A stretch of 64,000 nucleotides of DNA, from NCBI GenBank assembly GCA_002284915.1, contig CP015606.1:372001-436000 (forward strand), written 5' to 3'. The position numbers and the translations under genes are program-made. Positions 25,889-33,166 of this stretch are shown here, piece after piece. Source of the DNA: Actinobacteria bacterium IMCC26077. Its GTDB lineage: Bacteria > Actinomycetota > Actinomycetes > Nanopelagicales > Nanopelagicaceae. How positions within the stretch are numbered: position 1 is the stretch's first letter; the number at the start of each line of letters is the position of its first letter. The notes beneath the pieces were generated by a model. The model had not been told where the DNA came from. It was given only the letters and a program-made list of their open reading frames with translations, and did not search any database.

Positions 25889-27547
25889 ATGAGGCAGCGC
25901 ACTCGATTTACCGTACTCACTACCGCAACGCTTGCATCGTTGCTTCTCTCACTGCTTCCTAGCTACGGCGCAATCTGGGCCCCGGATATTCGCCCACCCG
26001 GCCCGAATGTAGTTGGCGTAAATATCGTTGATTCATTCTTTAACACCGGCGAAAACGTATCCACACTCACCGCGCAAGGTACGCCACGAATTAACCCTGA
26101 TGGAACTCCGAACGCGCGCCTCTGTAAAGCAATTGGCACTGCTCCATGCGATAAACCTGATCAAACTTTTGTGGCAAATCTGCTCTTAGGTGCATGCAAG
26201 TCGCCAGCTGATCAATGGTGCGTTGAAAATTTAAGTGTCCGTAAAAAAGTTGAATCACAAACAAAGCTTGCAACATTTCTTCGCCAAGTGAATGGTCAAA
26301 CTGTAATTAACACTCCAGGTGATGGACTTCCTGGTGGGTCAACTATGAGTCTCTGGCGTGCAGAAGGTTTGAATAATTCCGGTGGCGTTGATACCTACGC
26401 GGTCTATGTCGTATTAAAAGCCACAAAGGCGCCAGGTAGAGGTCCAGTATTCGACGAATTTACGGCGATGGTTCTTCCCTATTCAGAGAAGAGCGGTTTC
26501 CAATACGAACAAGCAGCAACAGATGAGATGGTCTTGCCTAACGGAACTATTCGGGTAGGCAGTCGTGGTTCTTCTCCTGAGTGCGCATGGACTGAAGCAG
26601 GTAAGTGTGGCTTGATGGAAGATTTTCCCGTTGATACCAGGGCATCAGTCACGCTCCGAGTAAGCAATCAATTGACTGGATGGTTGATGGGGCGAATGGC
26701 TGATCCGATCATTGATGTCCAGCCTATTGATGCAGAGCAAAATAAAATTTCGATAGATGCAGAGCCAGTAAAAGTGCCGAAGTTTTTTGCGACCACTGAT
26801 CGCACTACTGCCTCCCCGGCGATACTTGCCTCTCTTCCACGCAATGCGGATTTCTCAGGAGTAACAAATGGGCGTGCAAATGAACAAGGGGCATTTGCAA
26901 CCATCGCAAATTGGAAAGATATCGCAAAAGATACGGCGGCAGGTGTCGTGAGCACTTGGTCAGCGACGACGATATCGAATGGCTTTGGATCACCATGCTT
27001 ATCTGATAGAAGTAAATTACTTGGTGTTGTCACGACAAATGCAATGGTCTACGAGGGCACTGCACCTCGATTTGAGAATAGTACGTTGAATTACCAAGTA
27101 GGTGGCATGCATCTCAATCCTGACGGCACAGTATTCCAAGGCAGTTACGATCTGGTGATGCGCAAAGCAACAGCGCAGTGTCTCTATGGATTTACCGATG
27201 CGCCAATAACTGCGATTGTGACGGTTGTTGATGCTGGCAAAGAAGAGCGGATCGAAACTTCATCGCTCCAAGAGCTCGGCACGGGCGCTGATAAATGGTT
27301 GAAACTCTCCGCGCGCGGCTTCACTTTCTCGAGCCCAACCCTCAAGATCAAACTCAATCAAGCCAAACCTGCAGCGCCAGCGCCCACCCAATCGACAGCG
27401 CCTGCTGGTGAACAGAAAGCTGCAGCGCCAGCAGCCCCCGCGGTGAAGGCACCAGCGAAAATCTCCATTACATGCGTGAAAGGCAAGCTCACTCGCAAGG
27501 TTCTTGGCCTAGCGCCCAAATGCCCTGCTGGTTTCAAGAGGAAATAG
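25889..27547 (+). CDS. Exported protein with Cys-containing C-terminal tag, paralogue of 63118 gene
   Basis: I do not recognise a named family. The 552-residue protein has a signal peptide (hydrophobic LTTATLASLLLSLLPS, cleavage near YGA) and a large globular region of about 430 residues with scattered Cys. It has a Pro/Ala linker and the terminal tag with CVKGK and KCPAGFKRK. The part from about residue 390 (DGTVFQGSYDLVMRK, LYGFTDAPITA, LSARGFTFSSPTLKIKLNQ) matches the partial gene at the right window edge closely. It follows the Ig-like repeat gene by thirteen bases and probably shares its transcript. A surface role is inferred from export. Confidence 0.75.
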   Translation: MRQRTRFTVLTTATLASLLLSLLPSYGAIWAPDIRPPGPNVVGVNIVDSFFNTGENVSTLTAQGTPRINPDGTPNARLCKAIGTAPCDKPDQTFVANLLLGACKSPADQWCVENLSVRKKVESQTKLATFLRQVNGQTVINTPGDGLPGGSTMSLWRAEGLNNSGGVDTYAVYVVLKATKAPGRGPVFDEFTAMVLPYSEKSGFQYEQAATDEMVLPNGTIRVGSRGSSPECAWTEAGKCGLMEDFPVDTRASVTLRVSNQLTGWLMGRMADPIIDVQPIDAEQNKISIDAEPVKVPKFFATTDRTTASPAILASLPRNADFSGVTNGRANEQGAFATIANWKDIAKDTAAGVVSTWSATTISNGFGSPCLSDRSKLLGVVTTNAMVYEGTAPRFENSTLNYQVGGMHLNPDGTVFQGSYDLVMRKATAQCLYGFTDAPITAIVTVVDAGKEERIETSSLQELGTGADKWLKLSARGFTFSSPTLKIKLNQAKPAAPAPTQSTAPAGEQKAAAPAAPAVKAPAKISITCVKGKLTRKVLGLAPKCPAGFKRK

Positions 27548-27632
27548 CCGACAGGGAGCGCATTTGCGCCGTGGTGAGTGGGTGGCTCTAAGTGGTTTAG
27601 ACTTCGTGCTTGTCGCAAGATTCTTGCGCTCG

Positions 27633-27705
27633 GGGCCTTTAGCTCAGTCGGTAGAGCAACGGACTTTTAATCCGTGGGTCGTCGGTTCGATCCCGACAGG
27701 GCCCA
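27633..27705 (+). tRNA. tRNA-Lys (TTT)
   Basis: The 73-nt cloverleaf has acceptor GGGCCTT with AGGGCCC plus discriminator A, D arm AGCTCAGTCGG, anticodon loop CTTTTAA giving TTT, and T arm CGGTTCGATCCCG. It lies upstream of the convergently oriented toxin-antitoxin-like pair. Confidence 0.95.
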
Positions 27706-27729
27706 CAGCGATAGAGTATTTAAGATTTT

Positions 27730-28056
27730 TCACGAACTTTTTGCGAGGAACTCCTCGACAGCTTGTCGGATGAGAGCAGAAGGTGTCTCACCGCGAGCTT
27801 GGGCAGCTGCCTCTAATTTCTCTTTAAGAGGCGCAGGTACACGCGCCTTGATCTCGGGGGAGTGCACTGTGGGTGCAGTCAGTGAAGGACGCCCAACGTA
27901 AGGGCCATGTTCTTCGATCTCTTTGACCATCGCATCGATACGAGCGTTGGTGTAGCGCACGCCGTTCTGGTCGAGGAAAACTTCTTTATCGAAATCAACA
28001 TCTGGACCTTCAATATATTTTGAACTTCGCGCCTGAGCCGCAGATCTACGCTTCAT
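27730..28056 (-). CDS. Putative antitoxin with ribbon-helix-helix-like C terminus
   Basis: From ATG 28056, preceded by a strong AAGGAGG, the product has 108 residues. The last third (IKARVPAPLKEKLEAAAQ, then GETPSALIRQAVEEFL) has the strand-helix-helix pattern of CopG/Arc-type DNA-binding antitoxins. The N-terminal part is basic and then acidic, which would suit toxin wrapping, although the usual order in such proteins varies. It overlaps the upstream toxin-like gene by eleven bases. Confidence 0.65.
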   Translation of the reverse strand: MKRRSAAQARSSKYIEGPDVDFDKEVFLDQNGVRYTNARIDAMVKEIEEHGPYVGRPSLTAPTVHSPEIKARVPAPLKEKLEAAAQARGETPSALIRQAVEEFLAKSS

Positions 28057-28309
28057 TCTTTTTCCTCCTTCTATTGAAAGCTCCTGGCATAACATGAATT
28101 ACAAGAATTACCGTCACGTAGTCGATCGCGATAACCTCTAATTCACGTCCTCTTTCGTCGATTCCTAGCCACAGCAGTTTTGAAGTTCCCTCATCGTCGA
28201 ACTTTTTAGGTTCGTATTTATCCATTACATATCGAGCGCTTGTTTTCCCGATGCGGTGCTTGCGCGCCGATTGGGCAAAGCGCCGAAGCGGTAATTCTGG
28301 AGACATCAT
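28046..28309 (-). CDS. Putative toxin, BrnT/DUF4258-like small protein
   Basis: The 87-residue basic protein contains SARKHRIGKTSARYVMD, LLWLGIDERGRELEVIAID and VIHVMPGAFNRRRKK. This resembles actinobacterial small proteins of the pattern ARKHGI...G.DR.G..LE...VI.HAM, usually annotated as toxins of BrnT- or DUF4258-like pairs; the match is by eye. ATG 28309 is preferred over GTG 28321. A perfect palindrome lies immediately upstream. The toxin gene comes first and overlaps the antitoxin, as in brnTA and higBA modules. An RNase role is only a guess. Confidence 0.6.
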   Translation of the reverse strand: MMSPELPLRRFAQSARKHRIGKTSARYVMDKYEPKKFDDEGTSKLLWLGIDERGRELEVIAIDYVTVILVIHVMPGAFNRRRKKNEA

Positions 28310-28310
28310 A

Positions 28311-28325
28311 TTATGTGCCACATAA
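28311..28325. promoter_or_regulatory. Palindromic operator-like site before the toxin-antitoxin pair
   Basis: TTATGTGCCACATAA is a perfect 7-bp palindrome around one central base, ending one base before the toxin ATG on the minus strand. Position and symmetry fit autoregulation by an antitoxin with a ribbon-helix-helix fold. If GTG 28321 were the true start, the site would lie inside the gene, which argues for ATG 28309. Confidence 0.5.
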
Positions 28326-28805
28326 AAATAGAACTACTTCTTGTTGCTTGATAGGTTTTCGAGATCAACATGGCGGCAAAGGTAGGTAATGCCTCTGACA
28401 GGGCCAGCTCACTTATCCACCGCCCACAAGGAGCCGGTTTTCACAGGAAACCCTCAACACACCCTTGAGGGTTTTAGGGAAATCCCGCGTAATCTGCCCC
28501 GGAGAACCTAAACTTCTACCTATATATAGGCGCCAATTTCCCCGCTGGGCGCCTATTCCGGTAGGTTAGCCCTATCCCCAAACGCCTGAAACCAGGCGCC
28601 TGACGCATACAACAGGCCAAATAAGCGGCCGCAAGCGATGCTTGATCCAAATCACCGCAGGGCAGAAGTACGAAATGTCCGATTTGTCCCGTCAACGCGA
28701 CAAATAGCGACCAGATCCGTAGAAGCCAATGTAGGGCCGAGACGTCGACCTGAGTAGTACCTCCAGCAATGGAGATAAGTAAAGACCTAGGGGCAAGAAA
28801 ACTTT
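28326..28805. other. 480-bp gene-free, hairpin-rich region before the sigma factor gene
   Basis: No convincing reading frame was found. The stretch holds several inverted repeats: a terminator-like hairpin (28448-28474); a nested hairpin with outer arms CTACC 28516-28520 / GGTAG 28560-28564 and inner arms ATAGGCGCC 28526-28534 / GGCGCCTAT 28548-28556; CGCCT 28583-28587 / AGGCG 28594-28598; ATTTGTC 28682-28688 / GACAAAT 28699-28705; and a GCAA-loop hairpin CTCCA 28761-28765 / TGGAG 28770-28774. It may contain a small RNA gene or a long structured leader. I could not match it to tmRNA, RNase P RNA, SRP RNA or 6S RNA. Confidence 0.5.
28448..28475 (+). terminator. Intrinsic terminator-like hairpin in non-coding region
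   Basis: A perfect 10-bp stem (AAACCCTCAA 28448-28457 with TTGAGGGTTT 28465-28474), a 7-nt loop and four T residues overlapping the stem end. No protein gene upstream on the plus strand ends here (the nearest is tRNA-Lys 740 bp away), so it may end a non-coding transcript. The A-rich 5' side could also act on the minus strand. Confidence 0.5.
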
Positions 28806-30323
28806 ATGGCGCGTAACAAGAAGCAAACGGCATCCGCCGCTCCCACAACATGGAGCGTTGCGGATTTTGGTGCTTTCTACACTGAGCACTCGTCCGAACT
28901 TCGCGCACATGCAGCACGCATTCTCAAAGACACTTCCCGCGCCGAAGAAGTTGTCCAAGATGCGCTGATCAAGTTCATGCTCGCTGCCCCTGAGTTGGAG
29001 TCAGCCGATCACGCCCTTGGTTATCTCCACCGCACCATCGAGAACCTTTGCGTCGATATCTTCCGCCTCGAAGGTCGTCGTCCAAACCTCGTACTCCTCG
29101 ATGATGCACAAGCAGAGGTCGAATCAACATGGGTAGATGCTGGTGACCACAGCGAAGTAATCGCACAAGCAGACGATGCCGCGATCATTCGCCAAGCACT
29201 TGCAATGCTCTCTCCCGCCGAGCGCACCGCGCTTGTGATGTGGGAAATGGATGGCCGCACCACAGAAGAGATTGCAGCAGAGCTCAACATCAAGGAGAGC
29301 GCTGTGCGCCACACCCTCTCTCGCGCTCGTGCATCACTTCGTCGCGTTCTCACCGAGATTGTCATCGACGAAGATCGTGGCCTCACTGCACTCGACATGC
29401 TCTCAACGACATACAAGCGCGCTGGCGAACTCGCGAAGAAGTCTTCGCGCGTTGCCCTCTCGCTCGTTCTTGTTCTCGCAGCATTCCTTGGCTTCAACTC
29501 CCTCACCGGAAATGAAGGAAATAACGGCTCCGATTCACGCGTTGTCGCAGAAGGCCCAGCAAACCCAGCAACACCAGCCCTCGGTGGAAACAGCAATAAC
29601 AGCAACACCAACGACAGCGCCAACACAGCAACTCCTTCACCATCAGCGAGCGCAAGCGAATCAGCCGCAGCTGACACAACAGCAGAAGAAGTCACAGCCG
29701 AAGATAACGCTGCAATCGACGAGGCAGCATCCATCGACCTTAACTCTTCCGCGAAGGCATTCTCGAAGTCGATCACTGGCGTGAAGGAATCCCTCGCGCT
29801 CGCCGGTCCTTCTGCCTTCCCAGGCGTCGATGCCAACGGACTTCCAAATGGTTTCACCATTAACGATTCTGGTGACTATGCAGGTAACGCTGTCCTTAAG
29901 AATTTCGGCGATCCAACTCGCATTGGTTCCAAGACCATCACCGAGTCGATCTTCGCCACTAACGATTCGAAGAATGTAAATATCATTCTCGATCAATTCG
30001 TCACTTTCACCGGAACTGTGCTGCAGTATTCGGTGGTTCCTACTGTCCGTATCAATGGGGTATGGCAAGACCTTCTTGTCATCTCAACAAATACCCGCGT
30101 TGAGACACAGGCAGATGGAACGAAGTTGATCATCGCCACCATGTTTATTGATCCTGCGAAGACTGGCGCGAACAGCGTTAAGGCTCCAGCATCAGGTCGC
30201 GATGCCGATCGCATTCCTGCGATCGTGACCGTTCGACTTCACACCACACCAATGGGTCAGACCATCATCGGCCAAGCCGTCCAGGTCCTCGATCCATTTA
30301 TTAACGCGGGAGGTGCGGTCTAA
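28806..30323 (+). CDS. Membrane-anchored ECF-type sigma factor with extracytoplasmic domain
   Basis: The first ~190 of 505 residues are an ECF sigma factor. Region 2 covers about 20-92 (FYTEHSSELRAHAARILKD, ILKDTSRAEEVVQDALIKF, LGYLHRTIENLCVDIFR). Region 4 covers about 125-185 (LSPAERTALVMWEMDGRTTE, then IAAELNIKESAVRHTLSRAR). Residues 214-234 form one strongly hydrophobic helix, preceded by KK and followed by a 75-residue Asn/Ser/Thr/Pro/Ala-rich linker and a ~190-residue beta-rich domain (311-505). Region 4 would thus be inside and the C terminus outside. No separate anti-sigma gene follows; an S-layer-like gene does. Direct sensing of the envelope by the sigma factor is inferred. AGGGG lies upstream of the ATG, at a somewhat long distance. 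Confidence 0.88.
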   Translation: MARNKKQTASAAPTTWSVADFGAFYTEHSSELRAHAARILKDTSRAEEVVQDALIKFMLAAPELESADHALGYLHRTIENLCVDIFRLEGRRPNLVLLDDAQAEVESTWVDAGDHSEVIAQADDAAIIRQALAMLSPAERTALVMWEMDGRTTEEIAAELNIKESAVRHTLSRARASLRRVLTEIVIDEDRGLTALDMLSTTYKRAGELAKKSSRVALSLVLVLAAFLGFNSLTGNEGNNGSDSRVVAEGPANPATPALGGNSNNSNTNDSANTATPSPSASASESAAADTTAEEVTAEDNAAIDEAASIDLNSSAKAFSKSITGVKESLALAGPSAFPGVDANGLPNGFTINDSGDYAGNAVLKNFGDPTRIGSKTITESIFATNDSKNVNIILDQFVTFTGTVLQYSVVPTVRINGVWQDLLVISTNTRVETQADGTKLIIATMFIDPAKTGANSVKAPASGRDADRIPAIVTVRLHTTPMGQTIIGQAVQVLDPFINAGGAV

Positions 30324-30360
30324 TGGCCCACCGTCCTAATCAGGTTTCCATACCGAATCC

Positions 30361-30387
30361 GGAATTCGGTGTGGATTTTGATGCGTC
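30361..30387 (+). promoter_or_regulatory. Candidate ECF-type promoter of the first S-layer-like gene
   Basis: GGAATT (30361-30366) and CGTC (30384-30387) are separated by 17 bases, close to the general ECF pattern of a GGAA-type -35 and a CGTC-type -10. The -35 lies inside an inverted repeat (ACCGAAT 30352-30358 / ATTCGGT 30364-30370). Predicted transcription would start near 30395, some 30 bases before the leader hairpin. Recognition by the sigma factor encoded just upstream is an inference. Confidence 0.4.
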
Positions 30388-30420
30388 AGCACGTGCGATG
30401 CATCAATCGGCGTCAAAGGG

Positions 30421-30505
30421 GTCTCTCATGGTTCATGAGAAGGCCTTTTCGATGCCAGCCGTCGCGAGGAAATCCCTTGCGGCGACTATGTTCGAAAGGA
30501 ACACA
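30421..30505 (+). promoter_or_regulatory. Conserved structured 5' leader, copy 1
   Basis: A perfect hairpin TCTCATG-GTT-CATGAGA (30424-30440) is followed by AGGCCTTTTCG, a GCCAGCCGT box, a second weak stem with GCGAC, and TTCGAAAGGAA as ribosome-binding site before ATG 30506. The same order and nearly the same bases occur before the second S-layer-like gene (37172-37256). Sequences further upstream differ between the two genes. It could control translation or mRNA stability. Confidence 0.6.
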
Positions 30506-33007
30506 ATGTTAAAAACTCTCAAGCGCAAGATCGCGCTTGTTGCAGTAGCAGGGTTGGGCTTTGGAGTTATCTCTACAGTTCCAGCTTTTGCTGCAGCCAC
30601 CGTTCCAACAGCGACTGTAGGTTATGTTGGGCGTATCGGTCTCGATGCTGATGCAAGTGGTGCAGCTGATACGAAATACACACTTGCTACAACTACTATG
30701 ACTGATGACGCTGGAGTTGATGACACAATCGCTCTTGCATTAACCTCAGGTCCAGCCGGTGGTGCTCTCACTGTTATCGATATTGGTGCCTGTGCCTGGA
30801 GCGCAGGGAATGTCGTAACCGTAGGCGGCGCTGAAATTACATTCCAAGAAACTGACTCAGACGGTGCTGGTGCAGATTGTGGAGCAACCATTGGTGCGAA
30901 TCCAACAATCACTGGACTAGCTAACCTTCCAGGTGTATATAAGTTACGCATCGGTGGTGCAGCTGCCGGCGTGACTGCAACCATTACTGTCGGAACTGCT
31001 CCTACCACTCTTACCTTCGACAAAACTGCTTACACAGGAGCTCCTGGAGTTTCACTAAACGTAGTTGCGACTCCAAAGGATTCCGCCGGTCGTACAACCT
31101 TGCTATCAGGAACTGAAGCAGTTGCACTTACTTCCTCCGATGCCACAGTAACCATCGATGCATTAGCCGGGAGCGGTCGACTAGTAGCTACCGGCGTGAA
31201 TGCGGCTGCAAACGGCGTAGTAGCACAGACAGCTGCTACAGGTGCATTCACACTTCCAATCATTGACTCGACAATTGGAACAGCTACTCTCACTTTTGAC
31301 TCTACTGCGGGTCTAATCGTTAGTGGCGCAGCAGTTTTGGCTCAAACGACCGCAAAAGTTACAGTAATTGCAGCCTCGTTGACTGAAATCACCTCAGCAA
31401 AGATCACGAATACAGGAACTATCGCTGGAACTGCTCTTACTACTGCCGTTGGCGAAGTTAAGAAGGTAAAGGCGCCAACAGATGGTGTGTTTACCCTCAC
31501 CGGAACTGTCGGCGGTCTAACTCCAAGCTCGACAAAAGTGATTCGAATCGAACAAACCGGTTTAACAACTCCAGCAAATGCGTCGACGATAGTGGTCACG
31601 GCAGATGACGCCGGTGTTGCACCAATCTCAATATCAATCACAGGCGCGAGTGATACCGATGTTATTCGATTTGGTGTTGATGGTAACGCTTCTGGTGCAT
31701 TCAATGATGCAGCAGGAGATGTTTACGCAACACTAACTTTTGAAGCTTCGCTCTTCACAATTGCTGGTGGTACCACAACTACCGTTCCATCATTCGCAAC
31801 CTCGGCAACACTGAGCACACTTGCAGCAACTGGTGCAAGTGCCTCAGTTTCAGTCACAGTTGCTGATCAATTTGGAAATCCAGGAGCTGCATATTTGTTC
31901 CGAGCCACCTCAGATGACACGGTTGCTCGCACTGTTTCGGCTCTCACTGGTTTAGACGGCAAGGCATCACTCACACTTGCTGCTCCAACTGATGCAACCG
32001 ATACTTCAGTTGTTTGGACTATAGCTCTGCTTGCACAGGACCTTGCAACACCGGTCCGCATTGCGACTGGAACAAACAATGGAACCCTGACTATCAATTA
32101 CACAACTGCAGGTAAGGCAGACTCCATCGTCTTAACAGGAGCAGGTACCACTGTCACATCTAAGACAGTTCCTTATGATGGAGTTGTAAGCGATGAAGAC
32201 ACCACGATGACAGCTACTGTATATCAAGGTGGTTCAGCAATTACCGGTGCTGTTGTAACGGTAACTGCGCCAGCCGGTTGCTTCGTGGCATCTGCTGATC
32301 CAACCGCCACAAACCCATTGTTGAGCACAAATAAGGCAACATTGACTACCACTAGTGGTACAGCTGTCTTCATGTGGTGCAACAAGACCGGAACGCAGAC
32401 TTTCACCTTTGAAAGTAATGGCGTTACAAAGACTCAAGCAGTGAAATATGTAACCGCTACTGCAGGTGCGCGTGATATCTCACTCACAACTAAAGATGCT
32501 TCTGTAACAGCGACTGTTAAGGATCTTTTCGGTAATGGAGTTTCAGGTGCGAGCGTAATTTTCACTCGCGTTGGGAATGCCGTATTTGCTGGTGGATCTA
32601 CTGTCATCACAGTTCCAACAGCTGCTGACGGAACCGCTGAAGCGATTCTTCAAGCACTAGGCACAGGTGGAAAAGTAACGGTTACTGGTACCCATTCAGG
32701 CAACCAAGCAGCTAACGCGGCAGATGCTCCTGCCGTAGGTGCTTTAGCCGCCGTAGCAAGTGCAAGCGTTGACGCCACAGTTTCGGCAACAACGGGAGCA
32801 ACTGCAACTGATGCTGCGGTCACTGCAGTCAAGGCTGACGTCAAGGCTGTCTCTGACACCGTAGCAACTCTCTCCAAGGCTGTAACAACAATCCAGTCCT
32901 CGGTCACAGAGTTGACCTCTTCCTTCTCAGCACAGATCAAGAGCCTTTCCAGCGCGATCGCAAAGATCAGCCGGGCAATTGCTGCGCTCAGCAAGAAGAT
33001 CAAGTAA
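30506..33007 (+). CDS. S-layer-like surface protein 1
   Basis: ATG 30506 with AAAGGA upstream begins an 833-residue protein; an open frame runs further upstream but is not conserved in the paralogue. The signal peptide (MLKTLKRKIALVAVAGLGFG, cleavage near AFA-AA) is followed by a long Ala/Thr/Val/Ser/Gly-rich beta-type region with few Cys (pairs near CAW/DCG and GCF/WCN) and Ig-like segments (VSVTVADQFGNPG, ARDISLTTKDASVTATVKD, FGNGVSGASVIFTR). The last ~60 residues are a coiled coil (VSDTVATLSKAVTTIQSSV and onward) almost identical to that of the paralogue at 34157. Composition and size fit a paracrystalline or abundant surface protein. It directly follows the sigma gene. Confidence 0.8.
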   Translation: MLKTLKRKIALVAVAGLGFGVISTVPAFAAATVPTATVGYVGRIGLDADASGAADTKYTLATTTMTDDAGVDDTIALALTSGPAGGALTVIDIGACAWSAGNVVTVGGAEITFQETDSDGAGADCGATIGANPTITGLANLPGVYKLRIGGAAAGVTATITVGTAPTTLTFDKTAYTGAPGVSLNVVATPKDSAGRTTLLSGTEAVALTSSDATVTIDALAGSGRLVATGVNAAANGVVAQTAATGAFTLPIIDSTIGTATLTFDSTAGLIVSGAAVLAQTTAKVTVIAASLTEITSAKITNTGTIAGTALTTAVGEVKKVKAPTDGVFTLTGTVGGLTPSSTKVIRIEQTGLTTPANASTIVVTADDAGVAPISISITGASDTDVIRFGVDGNASGAFNDAAGDVYATLTFEASLFTIAGGTTTTVPSFATSATLSTLAATGASASVSVTVADQFGNPGAAYLFRATSDDTVARTVSALTGLDGKASLTLAAPTDATDTSVVWTIALLAQDLATPVRIATGTNNGTLTINYTTAGKADSIVLTGAGTTVTSKTVPYDGVVSDEDTTMTATVYQGGSAITGAVVTVTAPAGCFVASADPTATNPLLSTNKATLTTTSGTAVFMWCNKTGTQTFTFESNGVTKTQAVKYVTATAGARDISLTTKDASVTATVKDLFGNGVSGASVIFTRVGNAVFAGGSTVITVPTAADGTAEAILQALGTGGKVTVTGTHSGNQAANAADAPAVGALAAVASASVDATVSATTGATATDAAVTAVKADVKAVSDTVATLSKAVTTIQSSVTELTSSFSAQIKSLSSAIAKISRAIAALSKKIK
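32840..32886 (+). repeat. 47-bp perfect inverted repeat, left copy
   Basis: These 47 bases, coding for part of the C-terminal coiled coil of surface protein 1, recur exactly in inverted orientation at 34278-34324 in the second surface gene. They form the core of a ~180-bp inverted repeat of about 90% identity that brackets the recombinase gene. Confidence 0.9.
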
Positions 33008-33051
33008 TACAAGTAGTTAGTGAGTAATCACTAAACACTGCTAGGTAAGTT

Positions 33052-33102
33052 CCTAAGGGCGGTTTCCTAATCCGCGAGATGCGGAGGCCGCCCTTAGGTT
33101 TT
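33052..33102 (+). terminator. Strong terminator of S-layer-like gene 1
   Basis: An 11-bp stem (CCTAAGGGCGG 33052-33062 with CCGCCCTTAGG 33088-33098) encloses a smaller CCGC/GCGG hairpin and is followed by TTTTA. It lies 45 bases after the stop of the surface gene and before the recombinase gene, so the recombinase probably has its own promoter. Confidence 0.8.
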
Positions 33103-33166
33103 ACCTTGGATGTCCGATTTGTAACGAAAGAGTGAAATATCCGAAACGGAGAAAAACGCAAGATTT

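Noticed and set aside
28412-28421. DnaA-box-like TTATCCACC in the non-coding region
   Set aside because: A single imperfect box without a cluster, AT-rich unwinding site or dnaA/dnaN genes does not support an origin.
28400-28800. tmRNA, RNase P RNA or SRP RNA in the non-coding region
   Set aside because: The tRNA-like ends of tmRNA, the conserved core of RNase P and the GGAA-loop of SRP RNA were looked for and not found.
29021-29860. 279-codon minus-strand frame inside the sigma-factor gene
   Set aside because: Ser/Arg-rich shadow of the coding strand, with no ribosome-binding site.
30323-30505. N-terminal extension of surface gene 1 back to an ATG at 30323 overlapping the sigma stop
   Set aside because: The extension lacks a counterpart in the paralogue, would precede a clean signal peptide, and covers the conserved leader hairpin.
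28675-33122. 13-base direct repeat ATGTCCGATTTGT at 28675 and 33110, before the sigma gene and before the recombinase gene
   Set aside because: In 64 kb some dozens of 13-base matches are expected by chance, and the flanks do not align.
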